NCBI GenBank assembly: GCA_023634235.1
Contig: JAMKCF010000006.1
Location: 4,929,421 to 4,993,420 of the forward strand
From: Pisaster brevispinus
Lineage: Eukaryota; Echinodermata; Asteroidea; Forcipulatida; Asteriidae
Direction of reading: 5' to 3'
Length of the DNA: 64,000 bases
Positions 37,907 to 45,571 of this stretch are shown piece by piece (position 1 is the stretch's first letter; every line of letters begins with the position of its first letter). The position numbers were made by a program, and so were the translations under genes. The notes beneath the pieces were generated by a model, which did not search any database, was not told where the DNA came from, and was given only the letters and a program-made list of their open reading frames with translations.

Positions 37907-40900
37907 CTTAACACAGCAAAAAAGCGGGCAATGAAAGAGTTAATAAAAACAGATTGAAATGGTGTCTTCTCAGTTGTGGTAATTTTGTTTTTTCTGTAAA
38001 CAAAGTTGTATTTGTACTGAGATTCTTACATAGGTAAGAACAACTTGTTAAACCATTTAATAAACGTAGGCACTGTCTGTCATAACGCTATACACTACCT
38101 CTCCATCCCGGCAGCATCCGACCGGCCTGTGTGTGGAAACCACATTTTGGATCCGGATGAGGAGTGTGACTGTGGCTACGATGACCAGTGCACCGATCCA
38201 TGCTGTAATCCACGCAAGTCCGGGGTAAGCCTCGACGAAGACCCATTAGCCTGCAAGCTGCTGAAACGGAATGGGGTTACCGTACAATGCAGGTAACAAT
38301 CACTCTGTTATAATGGTGGTGTTTTTTTAAAAATCTATCATGATACATTTTACTCCCTGAAAATGTTCTCTGCCTGCCAAAGGCCAGTCAAAAGGGAAAA
38401 AGGTTCAAGAGCGAAACGAGAGGGGTGGGGGGGGGGGGGGGGCTTTGATTGTGCTGGATTACCTATGAATAAAATTCAAGGATGCAAACTGGGCCGAGGT
38501 TTATTTGCAATGATGGATTTTATCTGCGACCAGCTTTATAAAGCCGTACAGCAGAAACTAATGTTTTGCAACTTGGTAAGCTTTGTGGAACTTCTCAGCA
38601 AGACTTGGCGGGGTACCAGTCACAGAAAATAGACCACCCCACTAAGCCGCGTCTGCCATGGGAGATGCTCATGAACACTGCTCACGTGGGTACGACAAGT
38701 GCATCCCTGTCCTCGATCTTTCCAGCTAGCGCTGTAACAGACTTTCTAATCAAGTCAAATGGGCGTCAGACTTGTGTGTCGCAGTCTCGGTTAGGCTGGA
38801 AATGCATGTGTCCTTCATGCGTTGTTTGTATATATGCGTATTGTGCGATCCTTTGAAATGAAAACACTCGCTGAGCAATGCGACATTGGCTCAGTTTATT
38901 TATGGGCAATGCAGCATGCAACAAGGATACATGGAAGTATGTGAGTTGCCTGAAATATGTTAGTTGCTTGTCGTGTACTTTCATTTTTAGGCATTACCAA
39001 AACGCATGACGGACATATGGATTTCCAGCCTTAAGAGGGGTCAATGCATATAAGGGCTGTCCGATTACATTACAAGGTTCGAATGTTCAAGAGAATCTCA
39101 AATAGACCATATTGTGTCACCGGACAAAAAAAAAAAGTTTTTTTAAATAGAAGATATTTTAGGTCTGAATTTGAGAAGCTTATATTCACTCTAGTCGTTC
39201 TTAAAAAGTATGTGTTTGGGAAATGTGTATGTGCTTGTTTGATTGTATGGTTACTGGCCCACTTGCTGATTACCCTTTATAGACAATCATCACCAAGCGC
39301 CGAGGCGAAGTTTTGTTGGTGGTTTTTTTTCCCTTGTAATTTAAGTGTCTATAACTAATAATATAAATCAGAAATTTGTTCTTGTTTTTTGGATACATAG
39401 ATACTGTTTAATGGGAAACATTGGGAAATGTCACTGCAGGTGATGACCTTTACTCTGACCTTTTTCGGTTGAGTGGAATTAGGTCAGATCTTGCAGCCGT
39501 TTGTGGCTACGGACATTTTTGGTACAAGCTGTTTGTGGATGCTGTGGTCCCTATAGGTTTAACTGACTAGACTCAGGCCAGTGGACCAGTTTGTATTTCG
39601 AGCCCTGCATTATCAGTTGCGCTCAATTGTTGGTTCGTCAAAGTTTATCATTTCTGACTTGTCTGAGGTTTTTTTTTTTTTATTTATTTATTTTTTTTAA
39701 CAGTAAATCAGCTGGACCCTGCTGTACTGAGGGGTGTACTTTCCAAACATCTGCAAGTGCAAAGGAATGTCGGCCAGGAACTGAATGCAGCATGCCATCA
39801 ACTTGTGAATATCCTTTTTTTTGAGAGGAGATGCACTCATTTTCCTATAGATAGAAAAATGTTCTTTTTAGAACACAAATTTGGAACCCCCCCCCCCATA
39901 GAACGCACAGATGGTATAAACACCTACCTACAGGGAAACCCGCAGCGCAAATGAACAATACGATAGTGTCTTTATTCTCTCCTTCCTGCAGCAGATGGGA
40001 AATATGGTTAAGTCACATTAAAGAGAATGTGCTCTTTCCAACAGTATACAGTGTGTTGATAGGTATGTTTATTTGCAAGGCAGTAAATAATGACAATTTA
40101 TTGTAATGTAAAACCACGTGGGCTTTTGAGCAGGAACAGTGTCTATGTACTCTGATCTGTCAGTGGATTTACATGTAGGTTAAATTGACCACCCTGGAAA
40201 AATCTGTTTGTTTTTAGACCGAAGAGAAACGTTTGACTGTATTTCAGGACTTTTCACTCTCATAGCGTCACACCCCAGATATATTCAAAATAGACTGAGC
40301 CCTTTTTGGTATAATAAGAAGTAGTATTTAGTAGTTGTATTAAACACACAGGGTACATGACAGTAATGGTGAACATAGAGCGTTTTAATACTATTATTGA
40401 GCTGTTTTGATACATGTAGTCACCTTAACTCCTGTGCAATGGGTCTAGTGCGGCATGCCCAGCCTCGGCGAGCCATGAAGATGACAAACTTTGCAACAGT
40501 GACAAGCAGACGTGTCAAAGCGGGGTAAGAGTTGTCCTACTTCTTTACAGCCTCATTTATAAAGTGCCCAGTCAATGTTTCGGAGAAACAGGGTTCCAAT
40601 CGTCGTGGCAAAGGAACAAGCCCCAAGGGTTATGACACCGGCAGATATGGCACCAAATGGAAGGAGACTGGATCCAAAAGTAACATAAGAGGTCTTAGGT
40701 CTCAAGATCTGAAGATATAAGACCCCAAAGATTTCAGTACCCAAAACTGATGGGGATGAAGGTTCATGATAATAAGAAGAAGAATAATAATACCGACTCT
40801 TATGTAGCGCAATTCCAAAGAATGATCTTTGCGCTTCGAACAATGTTACTCCTGGTCACTGGGCCATTTATTTCATCTCAGCTCCCTTGGGGAGTATACA

Positions 40901-43900
40901 GCCTGTGCTGCCAAGTACAGTAGCGCATTGCGCTAAATCATTCACAAGAGCCATCACTGCCCTCACAGGTACCCATTTGCTCTTGGGTGATGAGAAGCAA
41001 TTATAGTTCAGTGTCCTGCTCAAGGACACAAGTGTCATGACCGGGATTCGAACCCACACCATGATGACTCGGTCATCAGAACTTGAGTCCGATGCACTAA
41101 ACCACTCGGCCATGACACGCTAGGTTGGAGATCAAGACCTGGAAACATACCGTGAATACAAAAATCTTGAAGTCGAGGAAGTTGGGGACTTTAGTGCCCT
41201 CGTGTTTATGCCTTCCATCTCAACAAATTCATCACAACTTTCACCCTCATCCACAGGAATGCACCGGATCTATCTGTCAGCTATTTGGCCTAAAAGAGTG
41301 TTACTGTTCACCCCCCAAAACTGAAAAAGAAGAGGATGCTAGATGTCACTTGTGCTGCCAACGAGGCGGTAAGTCTAAACATAATATACACACCCCCCAA
41401 CCCCTCTGGTTACACTATCAATAGTATAAAAGAACTACCTTTGAGTGATGAAAACGGTGGTACCACCTTACGCTAGTTGACGGTGTTTTGTTCTGCAGAC
41501 GGGCTCTTTGCTCTGTGCAAGATATAACACCTTGTAAATGTAAGGGTTAACAAGGTGAGGCGGTGCAGTCTGCAGCCGAGTACAGTCGTCTCTCGTTAAT
41601 ACGAGTTTGGAAGATACGAGACGCCGGTTTATACCAGGTTTTTCACCGGTCCCAAACTGTCCCATGCGTGTTTCTATGTCTTATAAAACGGAAGATATGA
41701 ACGCGGTCATAACGAGAACACAGATATTACAAGGTATTTTAGCGACCCCGTCACTACAAAATGTATTGTTTTTCATACTTTTGTAGCGAGATCTGGAAAT
41801 ATTGTTGTGTAACAAAAGCTTACCGTTCAGTTAGGGTTCGGAAATTACATTCTCGTTGGCAAACTATTTATCGGATCGGACTGGATATACAACTCTGTCC
41901 GATCCTAACACCAAAACATTTCGCTGGTAACCTACGCTTGAAATGCTATTTGTACGACTACCAACGAAAACAACGTTCAGCATAGGCGCTTCGCAGTACC
42001 AAATCTGTCACATCATGGTCACATGAACGGCAAGTTTGACATCTTTTTCCTTTGATTTTTATCATAAGCTATACAAAATATTAAATTGCTATGATTAATT
42101 AGTCAATACAAAAGCATTTTTCATTGATGTTTTTGTGTGCAGGATGCTCGTAAAATCTGTACTAGGAAGCAAACCGCTTCGTTCTAGCCTAGACACGTGT
42201 GTAGTGCATGCACTATGACGACATGTGCATCTATAGTGTGCTGCGTTTAAGACGACGTTCGGATAATACAAGGAAAACAGGCCAGTCCGGCGTACCTCGT
42301 TATTAACTGACAGAGCATCACATGTTTTGCCCGAAGGGCACGAGTGCAATGGTGGGGAATGGAACCCACATTCTGACGACACCAGAACTTGAGGCCGGTG
42401 AACTTCACTGCTTGGCAACGGCCTCCCCAATGCTTATTTTGTAACCAAGAAAGATTAGGGTCAAACCTGATAGACTATTGGACCCTTTTTGCCTATACAG
42501 CCTCAGTTTGGTTGCATAATGTGGCATGTCGTGGCCGAATGGTCTAGTTCACCAGACCCAAGCTCTGGTGTTGTCAGCAGCAGAGTGTGGGTTCAAATCC
42601 AAGTCATTACACTGGTGCCCTTGAGCAAGGCACTTAACCATAACTGCTTCGTAAAAAGTAGGGAAGGTAGTGCGTTCTGCTCTACCAGCCAGGCTCCTAG
42701 TGGACGATACCCATGCCTAAATCATTATGGACTGTTAAGGGGGTAACCCTGTTTCAGCCCCAGGAGTAGGTTGCATCATGGGTTTGGGTTGACAGCCCAA
42801 ATCAGTTAAGTGTAGACCTCACCTTGAAGTGGCCGTCCGGCCTTGTGATGCTAGGGGATATCACATGTAAACAAACATTTTTAAACAGGATGACATCACG
42901 TTACGGGAAAGCTCCATTGAAGAAAGAGGCCAGAATGAAACATTCTTTTCATCTGACAACAAACACCTGTTATCTCCATGTAATTCCTTTTCCAAAACAG
43001 TGGACTTAATTGGATCATGCACAAACCAGTAGGGCTGCTGACTGCCCCAGGCAGATTAACTGCTCATCCATTAAGCGTAATGACCCAAGTAGTTCAGTGT
43101 AAACACACCCACAGGTGAAAAGGATGTTAAGTGTCTGAGTTTTTCTGGCAAAAGTCTGAAAATCTTGAATGGAGCTTTCACATAATGATGAAAGTGATAC
43201 AAAGGCACAACATTAATGATTCTCCTTTGACCTCTTTGCACTGTTTAGAGGATATAGACACTTGCCAGAGTAGCCTGTTGTATACTGAAATGGACAACCA
43301 CACGGCTACCTACGGTGAGCTGGAACCCAGCGGCGGTTCCACAGTCAAGACCCTGTTCCAGGTTCCAGGCGCTCCTTGCAACGAACTCAAGGGCTACTGC
43401 GACGTCTTCTACAAGTGTCGCAACGTGGACTCCAACGGGCCCCTGTCCAGACTCAAAGACGCCATTCTGAATCCACAGCTGTACAAGGACATCGCTGCCT
43501 GGCTCAAGGTTTGTCGGACATCAGAGACAACAAATTTTGCTCTATTTGTTTACTTATTTAATGTTGGCGGGTGGTTTCCCTCTTACATCGCAGTGGCAGG
43601 CTGTTCTCAGTGAAAATTAATTTTGTACAAAATCAGATTCATGCAGAATATATTCTGGAAGATAACCACACTTCAAAAGGATGTATTTATTATTATTTAT
43701 TCGACCACAACAATACCGATACCGATAGTTAAATCGGCTAGATAACCAAAACAGAAAACATCAAAGTAAAACAAAAATAAAGGCCTATCTCCAACACATG
43801 CAGAGTGTGTGGAATTGTTTTTATAACAACTTGCCCTGCTATTTGATCTACTGGCGCAGATTATACTGAGAATGGGACGACTACTGAGGGCAGTGACTAA

Positions 43901-44350
43901 ACAACTTGTACTGCTGTATATGGTCTATGCATTTTGGTGCATTATACACATGTACACAGTCTGTTCCGTTCGGAGTTGTGCCGTCATACTCAACTCGCAC
44001 AGTCAAATAGTTTCATTATCGTCCACCATTATTCAGTTTGAAAAAAAAAAAAAGAGTTGCCGAATAAGGCCTCCTCTGATGTCAAGCGGTTAAAAGTTTT
44101 CTCTCACAAAGAGATCATCTCCAACAGGTTGTTTTGTTTGCTCTGATTCTTTTTTGTCCAGGCAAACTGGTGGGCAGCCGTGCTGATCGGCATCGCCGTG
44201 ATCCTCTTCATGGCCATCTTCATTAAGATCTGCAGCGTACACACCCCAAGCAGCAATCCAAACCTCCCTAAGCACAGACAACTGACGCTTCCCAGGAGGC
44301 CCAACTCACGCCAGCGCCCTGGAGGTTCCCGTGGAATAGAGATGGCGTAG
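21892..44350 (+). CDS. ADAM10: ADAM10 (Kuzbanian-type) membrane metalloprotease, complete
   Basis: Fourteen exons join in frame to 766 codons plus stop: 21892-21940, 23143-23284, 32251-32369, 32690-32949, 33531-33809, 34751-34934, 35787-35947, 36952-37129, 38115-38292, 39704-39808, 40440-40524, 41257-41368, 43249-43508, 44162-44350. The order is signal peptide (1-16), prodomain with EGGCG cysteine switch (Cys163), furin site RRSRR (216-220), catalytic domain with [11 protein letters not shown] (His389, Glu390, His393, His399) and [11 protein letters not shown]et-turn, disintegrin [18 protein letters not shown], cysteine-rich and stalk, one transmembrane helix (about 709-727), and tail [15 protein letters not shown]. 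Tail and prodomain are ADAM10-specific rather than ADAM17-like. Known role: zinc-dependent shedding of Notch and other ectodomains. Length is close to vertebrate ADAM10 (about 750). All introns are GT-AG except the one after exon 10 (AT-AA, U12-like). Confidence 0.95.
22620..22723. repeat. Near-perfect 40-bp-arm hairpin flanked by TAACGTTTGCCTA
   Basis: CTCCTAGAACTATTCGGTTC and the following bases pair with their mirror ending at 22713 across a ~5-nt loop. The 13-bp TAACGTTTGCCTA lies on both sides (22620-22632 and 22711-22723) like a target duplication. A decayed second hairpin (22728-22800, CAGTCCTAGAACCATGATG..) follows directly and is again flanked by TTACTTTTGCC. Confidence 0.85.
22980..23140 (+). 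mobile_element. Truncated tRNA-derived SINE, 3' end with ATT tail
   Basis: Shares AAATAAATGGCCCAGTGACC, GCGCAA.GATCATTCTTT and ATAAGAGCCGATATTATT with the fuller minus-strand SINE at 40785-41120. The ATT repeat (23108-23140) runs directly into the CAG acceptor of ADAM10 exon 2. Confidence 0.85.
23143..23284 (+). CDS. ADAM10: ADAM10 coding exon 2: prodomain start
   Basis: Encodes [18 protein letters not shown], then [15 protein letters not shown] and [10 protein letters not shown]. This is the ADAM10 prodomain N-terminus. Phase 1 to phase 2. The acceptor tract is the ATT tail of a SINE ending at 23140. Confidence 0.93.
23379..23505. mobile_element. GGGCCCAATTTCATGG-type MITE
   Basis: The left end GGGTCCAATTTCATGGCTTG and right end AGCCATGAAATTGGGCCC are inverted repeats, with mirrored GCAGAATT / AATTCTGCGCTTA inside. 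Lies in ADAM10 intron 2. Confidence 0.75.
24036..24200 (+). repeat. Dispersed GTGCCCTTTGCAAAATG-type repeat
   Basis: Contains GTGGTGCCCTTTGCAAAGTT and GGAAGTGCCCCTTACCCG. Relatives lie near 1085-1260 (minus orientation), 16380-16690, 25420-25540 and 32391-32515. Confidence 0.6.
24350..24722 (+). mobile_element. GGGCTCGAA-ended inverted-repeat element, copy 1
   Basis: Starts GGGCTCGAAATTAACACTGG and ends CCCCAAATTCGAGCACTG, so the ends mirror each other. Contains GCCCGAGGCCAGTGATTTTA and an A-run. A minus-strand copy lies at 61440-61803. No coding capacity. Confidence 0.7.
26747..27733. mobile_element. 987-bp inverted-repeat element with 6-bp flanking duplication
   Basis: The ends are CAGTCCTTCTGATTTG and its exact mirror, flanked on both sides by CTTTAC (26741-26746 and 27734-27739). 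Subterminal regions are full of AGGCGTGCGA/TCGCACGCCT palindromes, stronger on the right side. An A31 run (27011-27041) sits inside. No intact transposase frame is visible, so it is probably a non-autonomous DNA element. Confidence 0.75.
27790..27995. repeat. Dispersed GGTCC..GGCCAAATGCCAGT repeat, copy 1
   Basis: Contains CTTGGCCAAATGCCAGTTAA and GTGGTCCAGCTGGCTAGTTC. It shares most of its length with 31563-31765, and a diverged relative starts at 17755, next to the fold-back. Confidence 0.7.
29840..31150 (+). pseudogene. Degenerate non-LTR retrotransposon reverse transcriptase (CR1/jockey-type)
   Basis: Several short plus-strand frames carry RT motifs in the right order: SCPLDPMPT (about 30090), [19 protein letters not shown] (30187), [13 protein letters not shown] (30373), [20 protein letters not shown] (about 30580), [13 protein letters not shown] (about 30760) and [16 protein letters not shown] (31050). 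The frame shifts several times, and the YADD-type catalytic box is replaced by CYDIVVF, so the enzyme is dead. A 137-bp MITE splits the RT at 30429. The motif style is that of CR1/jockey-superfamily LINEs; a finer clade cannot be set by eye. Confidence 0.85.
30429..30565. mobile_element. 137-bp MITE nested in the LINE remnant, TA target duplication
   Basis: Left end GACTGTGCAAGTCTCGCGGG and right-end mirror GACCGTGCAAGTCTCACGCG form about 35-bp inverted repeats, flanked by TA (30427-30428 and 30566-30567). The TA duplication and structure suggest a Tc1/mariner-type non-autonomous element. A GGACCACAGTGGTCC palindrome lies inside. Confidence 0.8.
31563..31765. repeat. Dispersed GGTCC..GGCCAAATGCCAGT repeat, copy 2
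   Basis: Contains CTCTGGCCAAATGCCAGTCC and TTGGTCCAGCTGGCTAGTTC. It aligns along its length with 27790-27995. Confidence 0.7.
32251..32369 (+). CDS. ADAM10: ADAM10 coding exon 3: prodomain
   Basis: Encodes [20 protein letters not shown] followed by TSEGA and [10 protein letters not shown], matching the ADAM10 FNLRMKRD..VETS region. Acceptor GTACAG, donor GTATGC; phase 2 to phase 1. Confidence 0.93.
32690..32949 (+). CDS. ADAM10: ADAM10 coding exon 4: prodomain and cysteine switch
   Basis: Encodes [43 protein letters not shown] and SEGGCG. The GGC cysteine (residue 163) is the family's inhibitory switch that caps the zinc. Phase 1 to phase 0. Confidence 0.94.
33489..33530 (+). repeat. C-run and CT microsatellite forming the exon 5 acceptor tract
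   Basis: A run of C followed by about 13 CT units, then TCCTTCTCTCTCAG immediately before ADAM10 exon 5. Confidence 0.9.
33531..33809 (+). CDS. ADAM10: ADAM10 coding exon 5: furin site and catalytic domain start
   Basis: Contains the proprotein convertase site [20 protein letters not shown], then DHTYTEYF and the helix around [10 protein letters not shown]. Mature enzyme should start at Gln221. The acceptor tract is a CT microsatellite. Phase 0 on both sides. Confidence 0.94.
34751..34934 (+). CDS. ADAM10: ADAM10 coding exon 6: catalytic domain
   Basis: Encodes [40 protein letters not shown] and [16 protein letters not shown], nearly identical to ADAM10 family members. Phase 0 to phase 1. 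Confidence 0.95.
35051..35294. mobile_element. GGGCCCAATTTCATGG-type MITE in ADAM10 intron 6
   Basis: Left end GGGCCCAATGTCATGGCTTT, right end AACCATGAAATTGGGCCC, with mirrored AAGCGCAGAATTCGGCGG text inside. About 244 bp. Confidence 0.75.
35315..35590. repeat. Dispersed ~260-bp repeat, copy 1
   Basis: Shares TTTCAGCTAAAATGCAGTGT, CAAGAACCTAGAATCCATCC, GCGAGGTGACAGC and GAACGGACACCA with 49765-50050, at similar spacing. No inverted ends seen. Confidence 0.7.
35787..35947 (+). CDS. ADAM10: ADAM10 coding exon 7: zinc-binding HExxH
   Basis: Encodes [28 protein letters not shown] and [14 protein letters not shown]. Two zinc histidines and the catalytic Glu lie here; the third histidine starts exon 8. 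Phase 1 to phase 0. Confidence 0.95.
36145..36303 (-). mobile_element. tRNA-derived SINE, second family
   Basis: On the minus strand it reads GGTTGGCTCAGTGGGTTCCT (A-box-like) and CCCCGGTTCGAATCCCACC (B-box), followed by a body (CCGGAGCCTTGCATGTGGAT). A shorter copy is at 53660-53765. Confidence 0.7.
36952..37129 (+). CDS. ADAM10: ADAM10 coding exon 8: third zinc His and Met-turn
   Basis: Begins [12 protein letters not shown] with the third zinc ligand, then [20 protein letters not shown] (Met-turn) and the [13 protein letters not shown] end of the catalytic domain. Phase 0 to phase 1. Confidence 0.95.
37592..37943. mobile_element. TTAA-flanked inverted-repeat element (piggyBac-type MITE)
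   Basis: Left end CTAACTCTTTCAGTGCC mirrors the right end GGGCAATGAAAGAGTTAA. A TTAA (one side mutated to CTAA) plus CTCTTTCA-type ends suggests a piggyBac-type non-autonomous element. It contains three ~50-bp repeats around TACATGTA (37605-37725) and a T29 run. Confidence 0.65.
38115..38292 (+). CDS. ADAM10: ADAM10 coding exon 9: disintegrin domain
   Basis: Encodes [31 protein letters not shown] and [15 protein letters not shown]. Phase 1 to phase 2, donor GTAACA. Confidence 0.94.
39704..39808 (+). CDS. ADAM10: ADAM10 coding exon 10: disintegrin/cysteine-rich, ends at U12-like site
   Basis: Encodes [20 protein letters not shown], then [14 protein letters not shown]. The acceptor is TTTTTTTTAACAG. 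No workable GT donor keeps the frame; the exon is followed by ATATCCTT, the U12-type 5' splice consensus, and is phase 2 there. Confidence 0.85.
39809..40439 (+). other. U12-type (minor spliceosome) intron 10 of ADAM10, AT-AA ends
   Basis: The intron starts ATATCCTTT at 39809, has CCTTAAC at 40423-40429 and must end ...GTGCAA/T at 40439 to restore the frame (..TGT GA/T GGG TCT..). The branch C-to-exon spacing is the same as in the paralogous intron at 59061-60062, which ends AC. Confidence 0.8.
40440..40524 (+). CDS. ADAM10: ADAM10 coding exon 11: cysteine-rich region
   Basis: Encodes (D)[18 protein letters not shown] then [10 protein letters not shown]. The same 85-bp length and phases are found in the minus-strand paralogue. 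Donor GTAAGA; phase 2 to phase 0. Confidence 0.87.
40785..41120 (-). mobile_element. tRNA-derived SINE, near full length, ATT-tailed
   Basis: Minus strand: a tRNA Ser/Leu-like head GTCATGGCCGAGTGGTTTAG with B-box GGTTCGAATCCC, then TGTCCTTGAGCAGGACACTG (a common SINE core motif), and a 3' end AAATAAATGGCCCAGTGACC..AAGAGTCGGTATTATTATT. This is the reference copy for the truncated SINE at 22980-23140. Confidence 0.85.
41257..41368 (+). CDS. ADAM10: ADAM10 coding exon 12: cysteine-rich region
   Basis: Encodes [20 protein letters not shown], then [17 protein letters not shown], the ADAM10 GSICEKYGLEEC-type block. Phase 0 to phase 1. Confidence 0.93.
41579..42309. mobile_element. Possible pogo/Tigger-like non-autonomous element
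   Basis: Left end ACAGTCGTCTCTCGTTAATA and right-end mirror CAGTTAATAACGAGGTACGC resemble the CAGT..CTCGTTATAACG ends of pogo-type transposons. The ends match each other only loosely, and no TA duplication is clear on the right. No transposase frame. Confidence 0.3.
42303..42425 (-). mobile_element. tRNA-derived SINE head fragment
   Basis: Minus strand: GAGGCCGTTGCCAAGCAGTG..GGTGTCGTCAGAATGTGGGTTCCA then GTGCCCTTCGGGCAAAAC, a decayed copy of the tRNA-headed family. Confidence 0.55.
42526..42790 (+). mobile_element. tRNA-derived SINE, plus-strand copy
   Basis: CATGTCGTGGCCGAATGGTC (A-box), GTGTGGGTTCAAATCC (B-box), then GTGCCCTTGAGCAAGGCACT and a body to about 42790. Lies in ADAM10 intron 12. 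Confidence 0.8.
43249..43508 (+). CDS. ADAM10: ADAM10 coding exon 13: membrane-proximal stalk
   Basis: Encodes [10 protein letters not shown], then [20 protein letters not shown] and [20 protein letters not shown]. Phase 1 to phase 0, donor GTTTGT. Confidence 0.94.
44162..44350 (+). CDS. ADAM10: ADAM10 coding exon 14: transmembrane helix and tail
   Basis: Encodes [20 protein letters not shown], then [16 protein letters not shown] and a basic tail with NSRQRPGG, ending IEMA and TAG. The short tail (about 40 residues) keeps an RQR motif, which in vertebrate ADAM10 is linked to endocytic adaptor binding (recalled knowledge, not shown here). Confidence 0.95.
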   Translation, partial: ANWWAAVLIGIAVILFMAIFIKICSVHTPSSNPNLPKHRQLTLPRRPNSRQRPGGSRGIEMA

Positions 44351-44365
44351 TGCTCTGTCAGCACG

Positions 44366-44415
44366 CCCCCCTCCCCTCCCCTCCCCTCCCCTCCCCTCCC
44401 CTCCCCTCCCCTCCC
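44366..44415 (+). repeat. (CCCCT)n repeat just after the ADAM10 stop codon
   Basis: Nine or so CCCCT units start 16 bp after TAG, in the predicted 3' UTR. The opposite strand is (AGGGG)n, able in principle to form G-quadruplexes. Confidence 0.9.
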
Positions 44416-44937
44416 TGCCCAGCCCCCTTTCTCTTCTTGATGGTGAGCCACTTTAAAAAAAAAAAAAGGGAGCTAAAGATTTAATTTTACAACGGAATAT
44501 TTGTTTGTGGTGGTTTTGTATGTTGGTGTATTTTTTTTTTTTTCAATTGATTTGTTGAGTTTAGGTCCGATTACAAATTTTATGTGTTTTTGTCTGAGAT
44601 AATTATGATGTCGGTTTGATAATTATGATGTTAGTTTTGGGGCATTTTTTGTGTGTTTGTTTGTTTCTCTCTTTTTTTTGGGGGGGGAGGGGGAGAGGTT
44701 ATAAATGTTTTTGAGTGAATTACATCAGAATTATTTATGCAAGTATTAATACCGATTACCCAGTCCCAATTTTGAAAAAGCTCTTAAAGAACAAGAAAAA
44801 GTGGCCGAGCACAGAAATGGCTCGCTTTATAGCTGGGAACCTTCCAAAATGACATGTGTTTTCACATTGATTTGACTGGTACCCACTCAATGTTTGTTGT
44901 CGATCTTTACCTAAAGCAGCATTTTTTCTGCCCAACC

Positions 44938-45122
44938 AGTGCCCAATTTCAACGAGCTGCTCAAAGCACAAAATTTATGTGCTTACCCGGGAAAAAGTTA
45001 CCAGCCAAAATACCATATCAAACATACCGCTTGCAACTGGTGTCCTGCTTGGTTTTGCTTAGCAGAATAATTGGTCCGCATAAATGTCTGCTTTTATGGA
45101 AAGCAGCTCTATGAAATTTGGC
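44938..45122. mobile_element. GGGCCCAATTTCAT-type MITE, first of two adjacent copies
   Basis: Left end TGCCCAATTTCAACGAGCTG, right end AGCAGCTCTATGAAATTTGGCC (mirror). The interior has GCTTACC and TTGCTTAGCAGAATA motifs. Confidence 0.65.
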
Positions 45123-45130
45123 CTGGACTG

Positions 45131-45301
45131 GTCCCAATTGTATGGAGCTACTTAAGCAGGAAATCTTGCTAAACAAATATGTTCAACTAGCGAAAAGTAG
45201 TTGGGAACTAGTCACAAGCAATGTATGTTACATTGTAATTTGCTTGGTAGCACATTTGTTAAGGAAATTTCTGTGTGTAACGGCTTCATGAAATTGATCC
45301 C
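45131..45301. mobile_element. GGGCCCAATTTCAT-type MITE, second adjacent copy
   Basis: Left end TGGTCCCAATTGTATGGAGC, right end CGGCTTCATGAAATTGATCCCA. Starts 8 bp after the first copy ends. Confidence 0.6.
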
Positions 45302-45565
45302 AGGTTTGTTTAGACAGATACTTAAATGTAAGTGATTAATTTTTTTTACATTTTTTTTAAAAATTCTTCTTTGAAGTATGAAGGTTTCAATTTGAGTGTA
45401 GTTTGTTGGGGTTTTTTTTGGTTTTTTTTTCTCTCTCTTTTTTTTCTTTCACTCAAAGAGTCAGAAAGGATTTTTTTTTTTTCTTGAGGGCATAATTCCT
45501 GATAAAGTTCACAAATTTGTTGCGGTAAGTTGAATGGAAAGACTGTCAACTACAAACATTTTGAA

Positions 45566-45571
45566 AATAAA
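45566..45571 (+). terminator. Candidate ADAM10 polyadenylation signal AATAAA
   Basis: AATAAA about 1.2 kb past the stop. Other AATAAA sites at 47094 and 51434 could end longer 3' UTRs, so this is only the first plausible one. Confidence 0.35.

Noticed and set aside
39804..40450. GT-AG alternative for ADAM10 intron 10 (GTGAAT donor with the TCTAG acceptor)
   Set aside because: It breaks the frame and removes conserved residues, whereas the U12-type junction restores both.
44104..44451. Antisense frame with Gly-rich repeats over ADAM10 exon 14
   Set aside because: Shadow of the exon and of the (CCCCT)n repeat.
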